Notes under the pieces: model-generated
Seen by the model: the letters and a program-made list of their open reading frames with translations, nothing else
What the model was told of the DNA's origin: nothing
Database searches by the model: none
From: Pectobacterium zantedeschiae
GTDB lineage: Bacteria > Pseudomonadota > Gammaproteobacteria > Enterobacterales > Enterobacteriaceae
Direction: 5' to 3'
Assembly (NCBI RefSeq): GCF_004137795.1
Contig: NZ_NWTM01000001.1
Span: forward strand, 2,531,229-2,595,228
Length of the DNA: 64,000 nucleotides
Shown here: one piece after another, positions 8,770-17,909 of the stretch
Numbering within the stretch: position 1 is the stretch's first letter
How the letters are laid out: each line of letters begins with the position of its first letter
Made by a program: the position numbers and the translations under genes

Positions 8770-9192
8770 GGTCATTCACAATACGCGGTACATAAAAAAT
8801 TACTCAGAAATCACATAATCAACAGCCAGTTTGGCCAGAAAACTATATTTTATCGTTTAAAAAATAGTTTAATTCATTGTATTAAATAACTTTCTACGAT
8901 CCTCCCCTTCTCTTTCCAGCCAGCCATCCCATCATGTTAAGTTTTTCTTAAACTGTTTTAAATAACCCTATATTGAGTAATTTCGCGCGACCACTATCAT
9001 CACTACCAAGAACGGAGAAGCTAATAGAAACACTATTTCTCTCTACCTATCGGATTATCAATATCGAGAAAAAACAACACTAAAAAAATAAAAAATAGAA
9101 TTAAACACGGCCAAATAGATTTGTTCTACACATGTAAAAAAATTATTTACATGCGTCAAATATCGCACCAAGAAAATAGAATAGGCACAACT
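8770..9192. other. AT-rich intergenic region before the RraA-like gene
   Basis: About 420 bases with no supported gene. It is AT-rich, especially 9050-9120, and presumably carries the promoter of the aldolase-transporter pair. An in-frame extension of the downstream gene to 9121 exists but has no ribosome site. Confidence 0.5.
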
Positions 9193-9864
9193 ATGTTAAA
9201 TGAAAATATGTTGAATAAAAAAAACACACTGAATATCGAATTGACAGAGAAATTAAAACGCCTGGGTACAGCAACGCTCTATGAAGCACAAGGGGCAACA
9301 GGTTCCCTTGACTCTTCTATCAAACCATTGGCACGGGGGATGAAACTCGCGGGTCCTGCAACGACGTTACAGATGAGACCTGGGGACAATTTGATGATTC
9401 ATTATGCACTGCTCCACGCTAAAAAAGGTGACGTGCTGGTCATCAACTGTGACGGGTTCACTGGCGCAGGTATTTGGGGTGATGTGTTAACGGCACAGGC
9501 GCAAAATATTGGCCTTGCGGGACTGGTGGTGAATGGCGCAGTAAGAGACAGCGATGCCATTATCGAGTCAAACTTTCCCGTTTTTACAAAAGGGCTCTCT
9601 ATTCGTGGTACAGAGAAAAAGCAGCCAGGGAAAATGAATGAAACGCTTCTGATTGGTGACTGCATAATTCATCCCGGCGATATTATCGTAGGCGATTCAG
9701 ATGGGCTCGTCGTCATAGAGCAATCACGTTTGGAGGAGGTTATCCATCTCTCTGAAGAGCGTGAGGAAAAAGAAAACATCTACAAAGAAAAAATATCACA
9801 TGGCTCATCAACGGCTGAATTAATGGAGCTAGGTAGCACTTTTAAAAATCTGAATCTGAAATAA
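9193..9864 (+). CDS. RraA-like aldolase / 4-hydroxy-4-methyl-2-oxoglutarate aldolase family
   Basis: About 223 residues from ATG 9193, with AGGCA upstream. Signature segments are GDVLVINCDGFTGAGIWGDV and GLVVNGAVRDSDAI, matching the fold shared by RraA and the divalent-metal class II pyruvate aldolases. The Arg-Asp pair in VRDSD is the expected pyruvate/metal site. E. coli RraA is a ribonuclease E inhibitor, but this protein is longer and sits beside an organic-acid transporter, so a catabolic aldolase or decarboxylase role is more likely. The substrate (a 4-hydroxy-2-oxo dicarboxylate or similar) is inference. A 9869-9888 hairpin separates it from the transporter. Confidence 0.85.
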   Translation: MLNENMLNKKNTLNIELTEKLKRLGTATLYEAQGATGSLDSSIKPLARGMKLAGPATTLQMRPGDNLMIHYALLHAKKGDVLVINCDGFTGAGIWGDVLTAQAQNIGLAGLVVNGAVRDSDAIIESNFPVFTKGLSIRGTEKKQPGKMNETLLIGDCIIHPGDIIVGDSDGLVVIEQSRLEEVIHLSEEREEKENIYKEKISHGSSTAELMELGSTFKNLNLK

Positions 9865-9868
9865 CTCC

Positions 9869-9888
9869 CCGACATGGCATCATGTCGG
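9869..9888. other. Intergenic hairpin
   Basis: CCGACATG and CATGTCGG with a four-base loop, five bases after the aldolase stop and about 100 bases before the transporter. There is no T-run, so it could stabilise the upstream mRNA or tune transporter expression. Confidence 0.45.
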
Positions 9889-9986
9889 ATAAAAGCAGGA
9901 ACATAAAAAAGAAGTACGTTATAAAAATAAAAAACAAAAACCAAATGAAAGATAAATACTTACTTATTTAATCAGCAGGTAAAAAA

Positions 9987-11336
9987 ATGAATAAAATAAA
10001 AAACAGCAGTCAGTTTCGCTGGATTGTCACAACACTGATTTTCTTCGTGTACACCATAGCCGCAGCGGATAGAGCCAACATAGGGGTTGTTTTACCGTTC
10101 ATCCGTAACGATTTTCATATGTCTAATACAGAAGCTGGCGCCTTAGCAAGTTTATTCCTGCTCGCTTATGCAATAGCGCAGATCCCAAGCGGTTTTTTGT
10201 ATTCAAAATTCGGCGTCAGGAAGATATTCTCCCTCTCCATGATCCTGACCTCATTGGCAACTGGCTTGGTGGGGTTTTCTACCTCCATCCTCGGGCTCAA
10301 AGTTTCCCGTTTCATCCTGGGGCTTGCGGAAGGTCCACTGCCGATTGGTATAACATCGACAATTAATCGGTGGTTTCCTTCTCGTGAGAAAGGCATCGTC
10401 ACCTCAATATTTTTGTCCGCCGCAAAATTTGGCCCTGTACTTGTTCCCCCGATTTGTGCCTTCATTCTTTATCACTATAGTTGGCACTACGTTTTTTATT
10501 TCTTTGCAATTCCCGGTATTTTTCTTAGCGTTATATGGTATTTACTCGTTCCTAACACGCCACAGGAAAGCCGCTTTTGTTCCGAAAGTGAGATCGCGCT
10601 GATTGAAGAACGAGATAATGTTTCCACATCATCAGCGAATACGGTCACACAGAAAAAAATCCTACCTGTTCGACGCTTCACACTGCTGGACAAGTTGATT
10701 CGTGCCAAGAAGGTGAAACTGATTGATAATTCCAAGGGCATCTTCAGATCCTGGAATATTCTTGGCAGCACTTTAGGCTACTTCTTCATGATGGGGATTG
10801 TGAATGTTCTCCTTGCCTGGATCCCTACCTATTTAATGAATGAAAAAGGCTTTTCCATTATCAAAATGGGGATGCTGGCCTCTGCACCCTGGGTTGGCGC
10901 AGTCATTGGCAATATTATTGGCGGCTGGTGCTCAGATCGCATTCTCAATAAACGCCGCAAACCTTTAATGATGCTATCAGCGATTGCAACGGTAATCATG
11001 ATGGTGATCCTCATCAATGCACCAGACAACCCGATGATTCTTGGGCCACTACTGTTACTGACAGGGATTCTTTTTAATCTCGGCTTCTCAGCTTATATGG
11101 TCTATCCCATGTCGCTGACAACCAAAGATGTCTTTCCGGTTGCTGGTGCGTTAATTAATACAGGAGGCCAGTTAGGTGGGGCGGTATGTCCTTTAGTCGC
11201 AGGATACTTGCTCGATCATTACACCTGGGGACACGTTTTCGGATTCATGGCGCTAGGTTCTTTCTTATGTTTGCTTGTCCTCTTCACCATTTCTGAACCG
11301 CTCTCTGACGATCAAATTGATCAGAAAGCAGCCTAA
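9987..11336 (+). CDS. MFS transporter, anion:cation symporter type
   Basis: 449 residues with about twelve hydrophobic segments. The opening (FRWIVTTLIFFVYTIAAADRANIGVVLPFIRNDF) and the motif QIPSGFLYSKFGVRKIF are typical of the anion:cation symporter branch (glucarate, galactonate, phthalate-type transporters). A long charged central loop separates the two halves. It is downstream of the RraA-like aldolase and convergent with a LysR regulator, so it probably imports the organic acid cleaved by that enzyme. The exact substrate cannot be assigned. Confidence 0.92.
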   Translation: MNKIKNSSQFRWIVTTLIFFVYTIAAADRANIGVVLPFIRNDFHMSNTEAGALASLFLLAYAIAQIPSGFLYSKFGVRKIFSLSMILTSLATGLVGFSTSILGLKVSRFILGLAEGPLPIGITSTINRWFPSREKGIVTSIFLSAAKFGPVLVPPICAFILYHYSWHYVFYFFAIPGIFLSVIWYLLVPNTPQESRFCSESEIALIEERDNVSTSSANTVTQKKILPVRRFTLLDKLIRAKKVKLIDNSKGIFRSWNILGSTLGYFFMMGIVNVLLAWIPTYLMNEKGFSIIKMGMLASAPWVGAVIGNIIGGWCSDRILNKRRKPLMMLSAIATVIMMVILINAPDNPMILGPLLLLTGILFNLGFSAYMVYPMSLTTKDVFPVAGALINTGGQLGGAVCPLVAGYLLDHYTWGHVFGFMALGSFLCLLVLFTISEPLSDDQIDQKAA

Positions 11337-11349
11337 CTGTCATATCGTT

Positions 11350-11371
11350 AAGGCACAAGGATGTGCCTTTA
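11350..11371. terminator. Bidirectional hairpin terminator, transporter / LysR
   Basis: AAGGCACA (11350-11357) and TGTGCCTT (11362-11369) around a four-base loop, with T/A-rich flanks, between convergent genes ending at 11336 and 11389. It can serve both directions. Confidence 0.65.
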
Positions 11372-11388
11372 AACTAAGGCAGCAGCGC

Positions 11389-12285
11389 TCAACCTGATAT
11401 CGTTTTCATCGTTTCAATGAAATTCATAATATTCGGGTTAGGATTCTTCGCGTTATAAACGGCGTAGATATAGCTCAAACAGTTAAAATCCTCGATTGGC
11501 AGAAAAAGAACATCCTGACGATTATTAGGAATCGTTGATCTTCCAACAAGTGTAACGCCTAATCCTGCCCCGACCAGTGCCAACGCCGTATGTATCTCGA
11601 CCGTGCGATGAGCAACTGCAGGCTGTACGCCATATTCGATAAATTTATCCTGAATTCGCATGGTATAACTGCTTTTAGGATCGCTCGGGAAAATGATAAA
11701 GGGTGAATTACAAAAATCTCGCAGCGTAATAAAATTCTTCCGGCTCAAATAGTGATTAATCGGAATCGCCGCCACAAGAGGATCAATCAAAATCAGCTCA
11801 CGCGACAGTTCCTGCCCATCAGTCGGCTCGCTGATATCCATTTCACGGGTGAAACCAATATCAATGGATTGCGTTGATAGCAGTTCGGTCTGATATTCAG
11901 AAAGCACCTCTTTTAGGGTGATACTAATATGGCCGTGCTTTTCTGAAAAAAGTTTGATTGTTTCAGGAATAAGATTAAACATCACCGACCGGACAAACCC
12001 CAAATTGAGATTAACGGATGCGGTACTCACATACTGCAACGCGTCCCTTTCGAGCTTGTCAAAGCTGAATATCACTTCATGAGCTTTGTTAAAAAGAAAT
12101 TCGCCCAGCTTTGTCAGCGTAATGGGTCGAGAAGCGCGGTTAAACAGCTCACCGTTAAACTCTTTTTCCAGCGATGTGATTTGCAGGCTGATTGCCGCTG
12201 GAGCAAGAGAAAAAACCTTCGCTGCCTGGCTTATTCCCCCTGCTTCAACCACTTTACAGAAATAACGCAATTGTTTGATATTCAT
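11389..12285 (-). CDS. LysR family transcriptional regulator
   Basis: 298 residues, standard LysR length. The N-terminal winged helix reads MNIKQLRYFCKVVEAGGISQAAKVFSL followed by APAAISLQITSLEKEFNGELF. The C-terminal part is a periplasmic-binding-protein-like effector domain. NAC/CbI-type regulators of organic-acid catabolism have similar N-termini. It is convergent with the aldolase-transporter pair and is the obvious local candidate to regulate it, but the target is inferred only from proximity. Confidence 0.92.
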   Translation of the reverse strand: MNIKQLRYFCKVVEAGGISQAAKVFSLAPAAISLQITSLEKEFNGELFNRASRPITLTKLGEFLFNKAHEVIFSFDKLERDALQYVSTASVNLNLGFVRSVMFNLIPETIKLFSEKHGHISITLKEVLSEYQTELLSTQSIDIGFTREMDISEPTDGQELSRELILIDPLVAAIPINHYLSRKNFITLRDFCNSPFIIFPSDPKSSYTMRIQDKFIEYGVQPAVAHRTVEIHTALALVGAGLGVTLVGRSTIPNNRQDVLFLPIEDFNCLSYIYAVYNAKNPNPNIMNFIETMKTISG

Positions 12286-12348
12286 GATTCGCTATCCTCT
12301 ACCGATCGTTTGGTATGTTATCAGCATAACGTGAATAGTGGTTTCCTT

Positions 12349-12840
12349 TTAGCGATTAAACACCACCGGAATTCTTTTCGATAACATGAAATACGGAATC
12401 CAAACGACAATGCCGAAAACCGAAGAGGCAATGGCGCGAATATCGCCAGTATCGAGATTAACATCAAACAGGTAAGCGGGTAGCAATGTCATATATCCCA
12501 CCAGCAGTGCGCTAACAAGATAGTAGGAAACCATCACATTCCGCGTACGTTTTTTACGCTGAAAGAAGCTCATTGCGGCAAAAACCTCCAATGCAAACAT
12601 GACAAGCAAGAAAAACACCAGAGCTAAAGCGTAATAGCCGAGAAATCCAGTGTTCTTAAAGTGAAGAATCATCGCATTGATAATGTCATACAGTGAGAAC
12701 GGCGTCGTAATGACAGAAAGAATAATCCCCAGCGCAGGAAGATAGAGAATACCGTTAATTTTCTGCTGTTCTTTCTCTTCACACACAGAGCACAGGCCAG
12801 ATTCTTTACGCGCATCATTATCGCAGTTTAAGCACTTCAT
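12349..12840 (-). CDS. DUF2569-like membrane protein with N-terminal zinc-ribbon motif
   Basis: 163 residues. The N-terminus has two CxxC knuckles (KCLNCDND and LCSVCEE) ten residues apart, consistent with a small zinc ribbon. Four hydrophobic helices follow (LPALGIILSVITTPFSLYDI, YALALVFFLLVMFALEVFAA, VSYYLVSALLVGYMTLLPAY, SSVFGIVVWIPYFML). The LPALGI...P...YD start and final YFMLSKR match the DUF2569 pattern. Function unknown. It lies 64 bases upstream of the LysR gene on the same strand and may be co-transcribed with it. Confidence 0.75.
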   Translation of the reverse strand: MKCLNCDNDARKESGLCSVCEEKEQQKINGILYLPALGIILSVITTPFSLYDIINAMILHFKNTGFLGYYALALVFFLLVMFALEVFAAMSFFQRKKRTRNVMVSYYLVSALLVGYMTLLPAYLFDVNLDTGDIRAIASSVFGIVVWIPYFMLSKRIPVVFNR

Positions 12841-13116
12841 TTCTTAATCCCTATAAAAAAACACTCGGTATTAACCAACATAAAACAAATAATCATATAA
12901 ACATCACCATTAGCGCTAGATTATATTTAATTTGACGTATGCCATTCCCCCTCATCCACAGGTCATATTGTGAATCACCCCACTCACACCTAAATTAACT
13001 CAACATGCAAACAAAAAAAACAAGTCAAACTCAACCTTAAAAAGGTAAGAATTGATTATTTTATTTGTGAAGCATGAAAACCACACATAATAAAACTTAA
13101 TAGAGAGAGAATAAAC

Positions 13117-13566
13117 ATGGCTAAAATCACACAGTTTGTAGGAACCGAAGCTACTGCTGGGAAAGTATTACCAGCATCATGGCAGTTGTTCTCCAGAGGC
13201 AGCATGAGCGAATGTGGTACCATCAAAGTTAACTCTATTAGTGATTACAGCGCCAATATCACTATTGCAGTCAATATTCATCACGTTCCTTTTAATGCAA
13301 CGGTGGATATTAACCTGCTTGATAAAGATCCTGATTCAACATCTGGCTCTGCCACTGTCAGTTTCGACGGTGGCCCAGCAGAGAATGTTCGTTATCATGA
13401 AGGAAAAGCCAATAACCCGCATAATTATAAAGGCGGGAATGCTATCTTCCTGGATGATTTAAAATACCAGAATCTTAATGTCAGTCTTCAACTGTGGCCA
13501 GTTGCAGATAAAACATTATTCTATATTCAAATCCCAATGCTTTCTTTCTGGTTAGCCGCAGGTTAA
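13117..13566 (+). CDS. Unrecognised 149-residue protein, predicted beta-rich
   Basis: I do not recognise this family. There is no signal peptide or membrane helix. The sequence alternates short hydrophobic strands (ANITIAVNIHHVPFNATVDINLL, SGSATVSFDGG, LNVSLQLWPVADKTLFYIQI) with Asn/Gly/Asp turns, suggesting a soluble beta sandwich. It has one cysteine. A strong purine-rich ribosome site (AGAGAGAGAA) lies 6 bases before the ATG, and a perfect 13-bp hairpin follows the stop, so it is a monocistronic, probably well-translated gene. AT-rich flanks and isolation suggest acquisition. A secreted effector, carbohydrate-binding or lectin-like role is possible but unproven. Confidence 0.8.
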   Translation: MAKITQFVGTEATAGKVLPASWQLFSRGSMSECGTIKVNSISDYSANITIAVNIHHVPFNATVDINLLDKDPDSTSGSATVSFDGGPAENVRYHEGKANNPHNYKGGNAIFLDDLKYQNLNVSLQLWPVADKTLFYIQIPMLSFWLAAG

Positions 13567-13577
13567 TTAACAATAGT

Positions 13578-13608
13578 GTCCTTACTCACCGATATGGTGA
13601 GTAAGGAC
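13578..13608. terminator. Perfect hairpin after the 149-residue gene
   Basis: GTCCTTACTCACC (13578-13590) and GGTGAGTAAGGAC (13596-13608) with a five-base loop, starting 12 bases after the stop codon. The stem is long and perfect but lacks a T-run. It separates the gene from the convergent siderophore receptor. Confidence 0.6.
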
Positions 13609-13680
13609 GCAGCATTACAATACCAGTGATGTTGTGCCTACGCTTTGAACCGACACTTATTCATCAGCTCAACCATCAAC

Positions 13681-15912
13681 TTAGAAATTGTAGTTGACCG
13701 TCATTGAGACACTGCGCGGCGTTCCATACACAGCATAAGGCGCAAGGTAGTCGTAATACTCTTTATCAAACAGGTTATTAATATTTGCCTGTACCGCCAG
13801 CTGTTTAGTGACCTGATAGCGGCTAAATAGGTTAACCAGCGCGTAGCTGCCTTGTTCGGCACGTAACGTTGTGTTTTGTGGGCCGGAACCTTCCTGCCAG
13901 ATGCCATTTTGCCAGTTCACTCCACCGCCGACGGTTAACTCTGGCAATGTTGGTAACTGGTAGCGGGTAAACAGCTTGAACGACGTACGCGGCAATTCTG
14001 GATTGACCGATTTGCCATCTTTATCATCAACCACATAGCGTGAGCCGCCAAACGTCATTTGCAGGTTATCCGTCACCGCGCCATTGACTTCAAATTCGAT
14101 CCCTTTGCTGACGACACCGTCAACAGCGTAATAAATTGTCTCGTTCGATCCTGCAAAACGACTACTATCCGTCTGGGCCACGTGATCCTGTTCAATACGA
14201 AAAACAGAAACAGACGCAGTCAGGCGACTGTTATACCAATCTCCTTTCAGACCCGTTTCATAGTTTCTGCCCGTGGTCGGCTGCAAGTAGGTTTTGTTGA
14301 TATCACGCTTGTTATTTGGCTGGAATATATCGGTATAGCTGGCATACGTCGACCAGGTATCGTTGATGTCATACACCAGTCCTGCATACGGTGTAATACG
14401 GTTTCTACTATCACTATCCGAAGACCCCGTCACACTCCAGTCGGTATAACGTGCACCGACGATCAGGTGCAACGGATCGGCTAACGAAAAGCGTGCAGAG
14501 GTGTAGACTGATTTCTGGCGTGTCGTAGAATTTTCGTAAGGCTGCCAAGCACTCCATGTAGGATCGGCAAGGTTACCATTCCAGTTGAAATAGTTACCGA
14601 CAGCCGTAGAAGTGAGCGTATCTAGCGGATAAGAGTTATTGTAGTCATTACTTTGTTTACTATAACTCGCTCCTACCACCAATTCATGCTGGCGACCTAA
14701 CAGCTCAAAGGGACCAGTCGCAAAAGTATCGACTGAATCGACTTTACGCTTCCCTCTGTTCCAGCCACCATAGGCCCCAACGGCCACAGTGTTATAGGTA
14801 GGATAATAAGGATCCACCAATACCCCTGTGTTTTTGTCTGGGAAACCGTTGGCATACATCTGTTTCGAATCAAAATTCGTCTCGTCATGCGTGCCGTTCA
14901 TCCGCACCTGCCAACCACTATCAAAACGCTGGGTCAAACCGGCAAACACCTTTTTCGACGTTGTATCGGTATAGCTCCAGTTAGGTGCAGAATTAAGGCT
15001 GCGATCAAAACGAACACGGCTGCCATCACTGTACCATGTCGGCAAGCCTCCCCACGTTGAGTTAGTATTGTGATTATCCTGGTAGTCATAGCCAAGCGAT
15101 AACGTGGTGGAATCTGTTACATCGGCGTCGATCACACCGTAGAGGAATTTTTTACGACTGTGATAACGATCGAGCCAGGTGTCGTTATCCTGATAGCCAG
15201 CAACTACGCGCCCGCGCACATTACCGGACTCCGTCAGCGGTGCAGACAGGTCGGTCACCATCCGTTGTTTATCCCACGAGCCGTAGCTGCCAGACACCGA
15301 GCCTTTGAACTCGCGGCTATCCGCATGCTTACGCACCATATTCACCGCCGCAGAAGGATTACCCGTTCCTGTCATCAGCCCGGTCGCGCCACGCACCACT
15401 TCGATACGGTCATAGATTGCTGTATCCGAAGCGGAGTCTCCAAAGTTCCAGATATCGTCAACCACTGTCGGAATATCGTCGAACAGATAGTTATTGATAA
15501 GAAAACCGCGAGCGAAATACGTCATGCGTTCAGAATCAATAGTTTTAGAGGACAACCCCGTCGTATTCGTCATCACCTCGCCAATCGTTTGCAGGTTCTG
15601 ATCTTCGATACGCTGCTTGCTGATAACACTCACCGACTGCGGGATATCACGCGGCGTCAGCGTCATCTTCGTTCCGGCGTTAGTGACTTTCACACTGTAA
15701 TCCTGCGGATCGCTGTCCTCTGCATTAGCATTGGCGTTAGCGCTGACGACAAGCGTATCACCTGAAGCAGGGGTTTCTTCGGCAACAGCCTGAGCAGGCA
15801 GGAAAGAGGCGGAAATCAACAGGGCGAGAAGAGAGACTCCGAATGGTTTTGCTCCGGCCAGCGAAGAATCACAAACGCGCGTTTTTCCGGCGCGAGTAAC
15901 TCCAAAAGACAT
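13681..15912 (-). CDS. TonB-dependent siderophore receptor (FhuE/FpvA-like)
   Basis: About 743 residues from ATG 15912, which has AGGA eight bases upstream (the frame continues to 15990 without a better site). A signal peptide (FGVSLLALLISASFLPAQAVA) is followed by a TonB-box-like DTLVVSA. The plug domain has DIPQSVSVISKQRIEDQNLQ, ARGFLINNYLFDDIP and IEVVRGATGLMTGTGNPSA, diagnostic of ferric-hydroxamate-type receptors. The barrel ends in a C-terminal Phe (SVSMTVNYNF). It imports a ferric siderophore across the outer membrane using TonB. FhuE-like (coprogen, ferrioxamine) is my best guess. A Fur-like site lies upstream. Confidence 0.93.
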   Translation of the reverse strand: MSFGVTRAGKTRVCDSSLAGAKPFGVSLLALLISASFLPAQAVAEETPASGDTLVVSANANANAEDSDPQDYSVKVTNAGTKMTLTPRDIPQSVSVISKQRIEDQNLQTIGEVMTNTTGLSSKTIDSERMTYFARGFLINNYLFDDIPTVVDDIWNFGDSASDTAIYDRIEVVRGATGLMTGTGNPSAAVNMVRKHADSREFKGSVSGSYGSWDKQRMVTDLSAPLTESGNVRGRVVAGYQDNDTWLDRYHSRKKFLYGVIDADVTDSTTLSLGYDYQDNHNTNSTWGGLPTWYSDGSRVRFDRSLNSAPNWSYTDTTSKKVFAGLTQRFDSGWQVRMNGTHDETNFDSKQMYANGFPDKNTGVLVDPYYPTYNTVAVGAYGGWNRGKRKVDSVDTFATGPFELLGRQHELVVGASYSKQSNDYNNSYPLDTLTSTAVGNYFNWNGNLADPTWSAWQPYENSTTRQKSVYTSARFSLADPLHLIVGARYTDWSVTGSSDSDSRNRITPYAGLVYDINDTWSTYASYTDIFQPNNKRDINKTYLQPTTGRNYETGLKGDWYNSRLTASVSVFRIEQDHVAQTDSSRFAGSNETIYYAVDGVVSKGIEFEVNGAVTDNLQMTFGGSRYVVDDKDGKSVNPELPRTSFKLFTRYQLPTLPELTVGGGVNWQNGIWQEGSGPQNTTLRAEQGSYALVNLFSRYQVTKQLAVQANINNLFDKEYYDYLAPYAVYGTPRSVSMTVNYNF

Positions 15913-15990
15913 GGTATATCCTCGGTTAACTAAAGATGATTTTGGCGAGATGCTGATACGTTTCTTGTCAATATCCGCACAAAAAAGCAA

Positions 15991-16020
15991 ATGATAACTA
16001 TACGCATTATTATTGTCATT
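15991..16020. promoter_or_regulatory. Fur-box-like sequence upstream of the siderophore receptor
   Basis: ATGATAACTATACGCATTAT then TATTGTCATT: overlapping TGATAA-like and ATTATT/GTCATT elements resembling the 19-base Fur consensus with several mismatches. It sits 80-108 bases before the receptor start, consistent with iron repression. Confidence 0.55.
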
Positions 16021-16762
16021 TCAATGAAATGGTTAATTCACTTAAAATACAGTTAGATAGAAAAGAAGAAATCACCATGTCGTTAACAAGGCATTGTTGC
16101 AAAAAGAACATACGAGGAATTTATAGAGCCCGGTCAGCCTGAGAATGAGACAGCGGCAATGTGAAGCCTGCCTGAGTGATTTCAGTACCGGTTCAATCTC
16201 TCACGGCAAACCTAAATCGATAATCGTCTTACGGAAAATACCTTCTATCCAGAAATACTCATTCGGATGGCGCGACAAACTAGAATCCGTCCTGACACAG
16301 TGACGTATTGACCAGCCCAACTGAGCAGGGTTTTATCGACTCGTTAGTCACTGTGGTGCCGCCTTTTTACATGGATTGCAACATACGCAGGCAGAGGGAA
16401 TGAACGAAAGAGGGATACCAGCGAAACGAGGTGCATTTCGCTGGTATAAACCGGGCTGAGAAATAAGTCGGTCAATGGAAAGACAAGAAGAGTAACTTAC
16501 TCATAAAAAACATATTTTTCGATACAGCATACATTTTTATTATCAATAATCTGGTATTTTCCCTGGCGAGGCAAATACGTGCTTAATTTCTGATTTTTAT
16601 CAACATATAATCAATAAATATCAGATTATGTTTCTTAGCATAGAGCAACAGAGCAATCTAATAACGAGTGAAATCCACCCTTGCATAAACATATTTAATA
16701 TGATAAAGAAATATCCATATTAGAAGTATAATTTAGCATGCTAATAATGAGGTTTTATTGTA
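16021..16762. other. Gene-free region, possible insertion-sequence relic
   Basis: No supportable gene in about 740 bases. At 16091 a GGCATTGTTGCAAA sequence resembles the terminal repeat of IS6/IS26-type elements (one base different from the form I remember), followed by about 380 bases of higher GC with no open frame. A clear partner repeat is not visible, so a decayed fragment is only a possibility. From 16500 the DNA is AT-rich and holds the promoter of the acetyltransferase gene. Confidence 0.35.
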
Positions 16763-17176
16763 ATGAATCTGAATGTTACTGACACACCAGAAGCAAATGA
16801 AGAAGAGTTTGTAATAGCGAGTCTCTGGAAACACAACGCGCAGTATGATGCTGTTGATATTTCCCCTCTCTTTTTAAATTTCAAAGATGATGACAATAAT
16901 ATTATCGCAGGATTAATCTCCAGAACCTGGTGGGGTGCATTGGAGGTTCAATATCTTTGGGTTAGTGAGAAGTATCGTAAAAGCGGTCTTGGTCGACAAC
17001 TCATGCAAACGGCTGAAAAAGAAGCCTTAAAACGCGATTGTCATATGGCCTACGTAGATACATTCGAATTCCAGGCCAAGGGATTCTACGAAAAACTAGG
17101 ATACAAAGAATATGGTAATCTACCAGGATATGCGCACAAACATACTCGGCATTATTTAGCTAAATTAATCCGTTGA
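16763..17176 (+). CDS. GNAT family N-acetyltransferase
   Basis: 137 residues. The acetyl-CoA-binding segment is clear: VQYLWVSEKYRKSGLGRQLMQTAEKEA, with the R/Q-x-x-G-x-G/A loop written as RKSGLG, followed by YVDTFEFQAKGFYEKLGYKEYG, the usual strand-helix-YEKLGY end of the fold. Substrate unknown; small single-domain members acetylate antibiotics, polyamines or proteins. It lies 29 bases upstream of the LuxR-type gene, with the permease 14 bases beyond that, so the three probably form one operon. Confidence 0.92.
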   Translation: MNLNVTDTPEANEEEFVIASLWKHNAQYDAVDISPLFLNFKDDDNNIIAGLISRTWWGALEVQYLWVSEKYRKSGLGRQLMQTAEKEALKRDCHMAYVDTFEFQAKGFYEKLGYKEYGNLPGYAHKHTRHYLAKLIR

Positions 17177-17205
17177 TTTAATCCCGGCCAATTAAGGAGG
17201 GCAGG

Positions 17206-17895
17206 ATGCCATCATCACAAACAAACATGACTGATTATATTCGCAATCTGATTATTATGATGGATTGTTTAAATGAACCATGGGGTATTAAAGACTTATC
17301 ATCACGCCATGTTTACATGAATAAAGCCGCTTACCTTTATACCAACACACCGATGAGTTTTGATATTGAAGGGCGACTTGATGATGAATTTCCTGCCAGT
17401 TGGGCGGAACTTTCCGACGATTTAAAAGAGCATGACAGGCTGACAGAAAATAGTGAACAGCGCGTAACTGTAATAGAAACTCACTATTGGTATGGAAAGA
17501 AAACGCTGACCCCCTTCGTCAGCGAAAAAATCCCCATTTTTGATGCAAATAAGCTTTGCATTGGGACCATGTGGAATGCCAGGCCTCTGGATACACGGTC
17601 TCCGCTTATATATATAGACCAAAAGAAGCCGACCACATTACAAACTGAGCTAACAACCAGTATATTCACTCAGTCAGAATTAGACATTATCTTTCTGATA
17701 TTACAGCGTTTATCAAATAAAGAAATTGCAAGGAAAATGAACGTATCACCAAAAACAATCGAGAATAGAATATATAACATGTATCAAAAGGCAGAGGCGC
17801 ACTCGCTACCTCAATTTGAGGAATTTTGTCGCCATATGGGAATCGATGGTTATATTCCTAACTCTCTCATCGAGAAAGGCATTCAATTTATATAA
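17206..17895 (+). CDS. LuxR-type helix-turn-helix regulator with PAS-like sensor domain
   Basis: 229 residues. The N-terminal 130 residues look PAS-like (WGIKDLSSRHVYMNKAAYLY, then KKTLTPFVSEKIPIFD and CIGTMWNARPL), a layout used to sense small molecules. Residues about 150-200 form the LuxR-family DNA-binding domain: FTQSELDIIFLILQRLSNKE followed by IARKMNVSPKTIENRIYNMY. There is no phosphoacceptor receiver domain. A good ribosome site (AAGGAGG) precedes the start. It lies between the acetyltransferase and permease genes and probably controls them. The ligand is not predictable. Confidence 0.88.
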   Translation: MPSSQTNMTDYIRNLIIMMDCLNEPWGIKDLSSRHVYMNKAAYLYTNTPMSFDIEGRLDDEFPASWAELSDDLKEHDRLTENSEQRVTVIETHYWYGKKTLTPFVSEKIPIFDANKLCIGTMWNARPLDTRSPLIYIDQKKPTTLQTELTTSIFTQSELDIIFLILQRLSNKEIARKMNVSPKTIENRIYNMYQKAEAHSLPQFEEFCRHMGIDGYIPNSLIEKGIQFI

Positions 17896-17909
17896 GAGAA
17901 CATATCTAC

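Noticed and set aside
15160-15765. 201-codon plus-strand open frame inside the siderophore receptor
   Set aside because: Lies entirely opposite a well-supported receptor gene and has no recognisable protein sequence; a shadow of the real gene.
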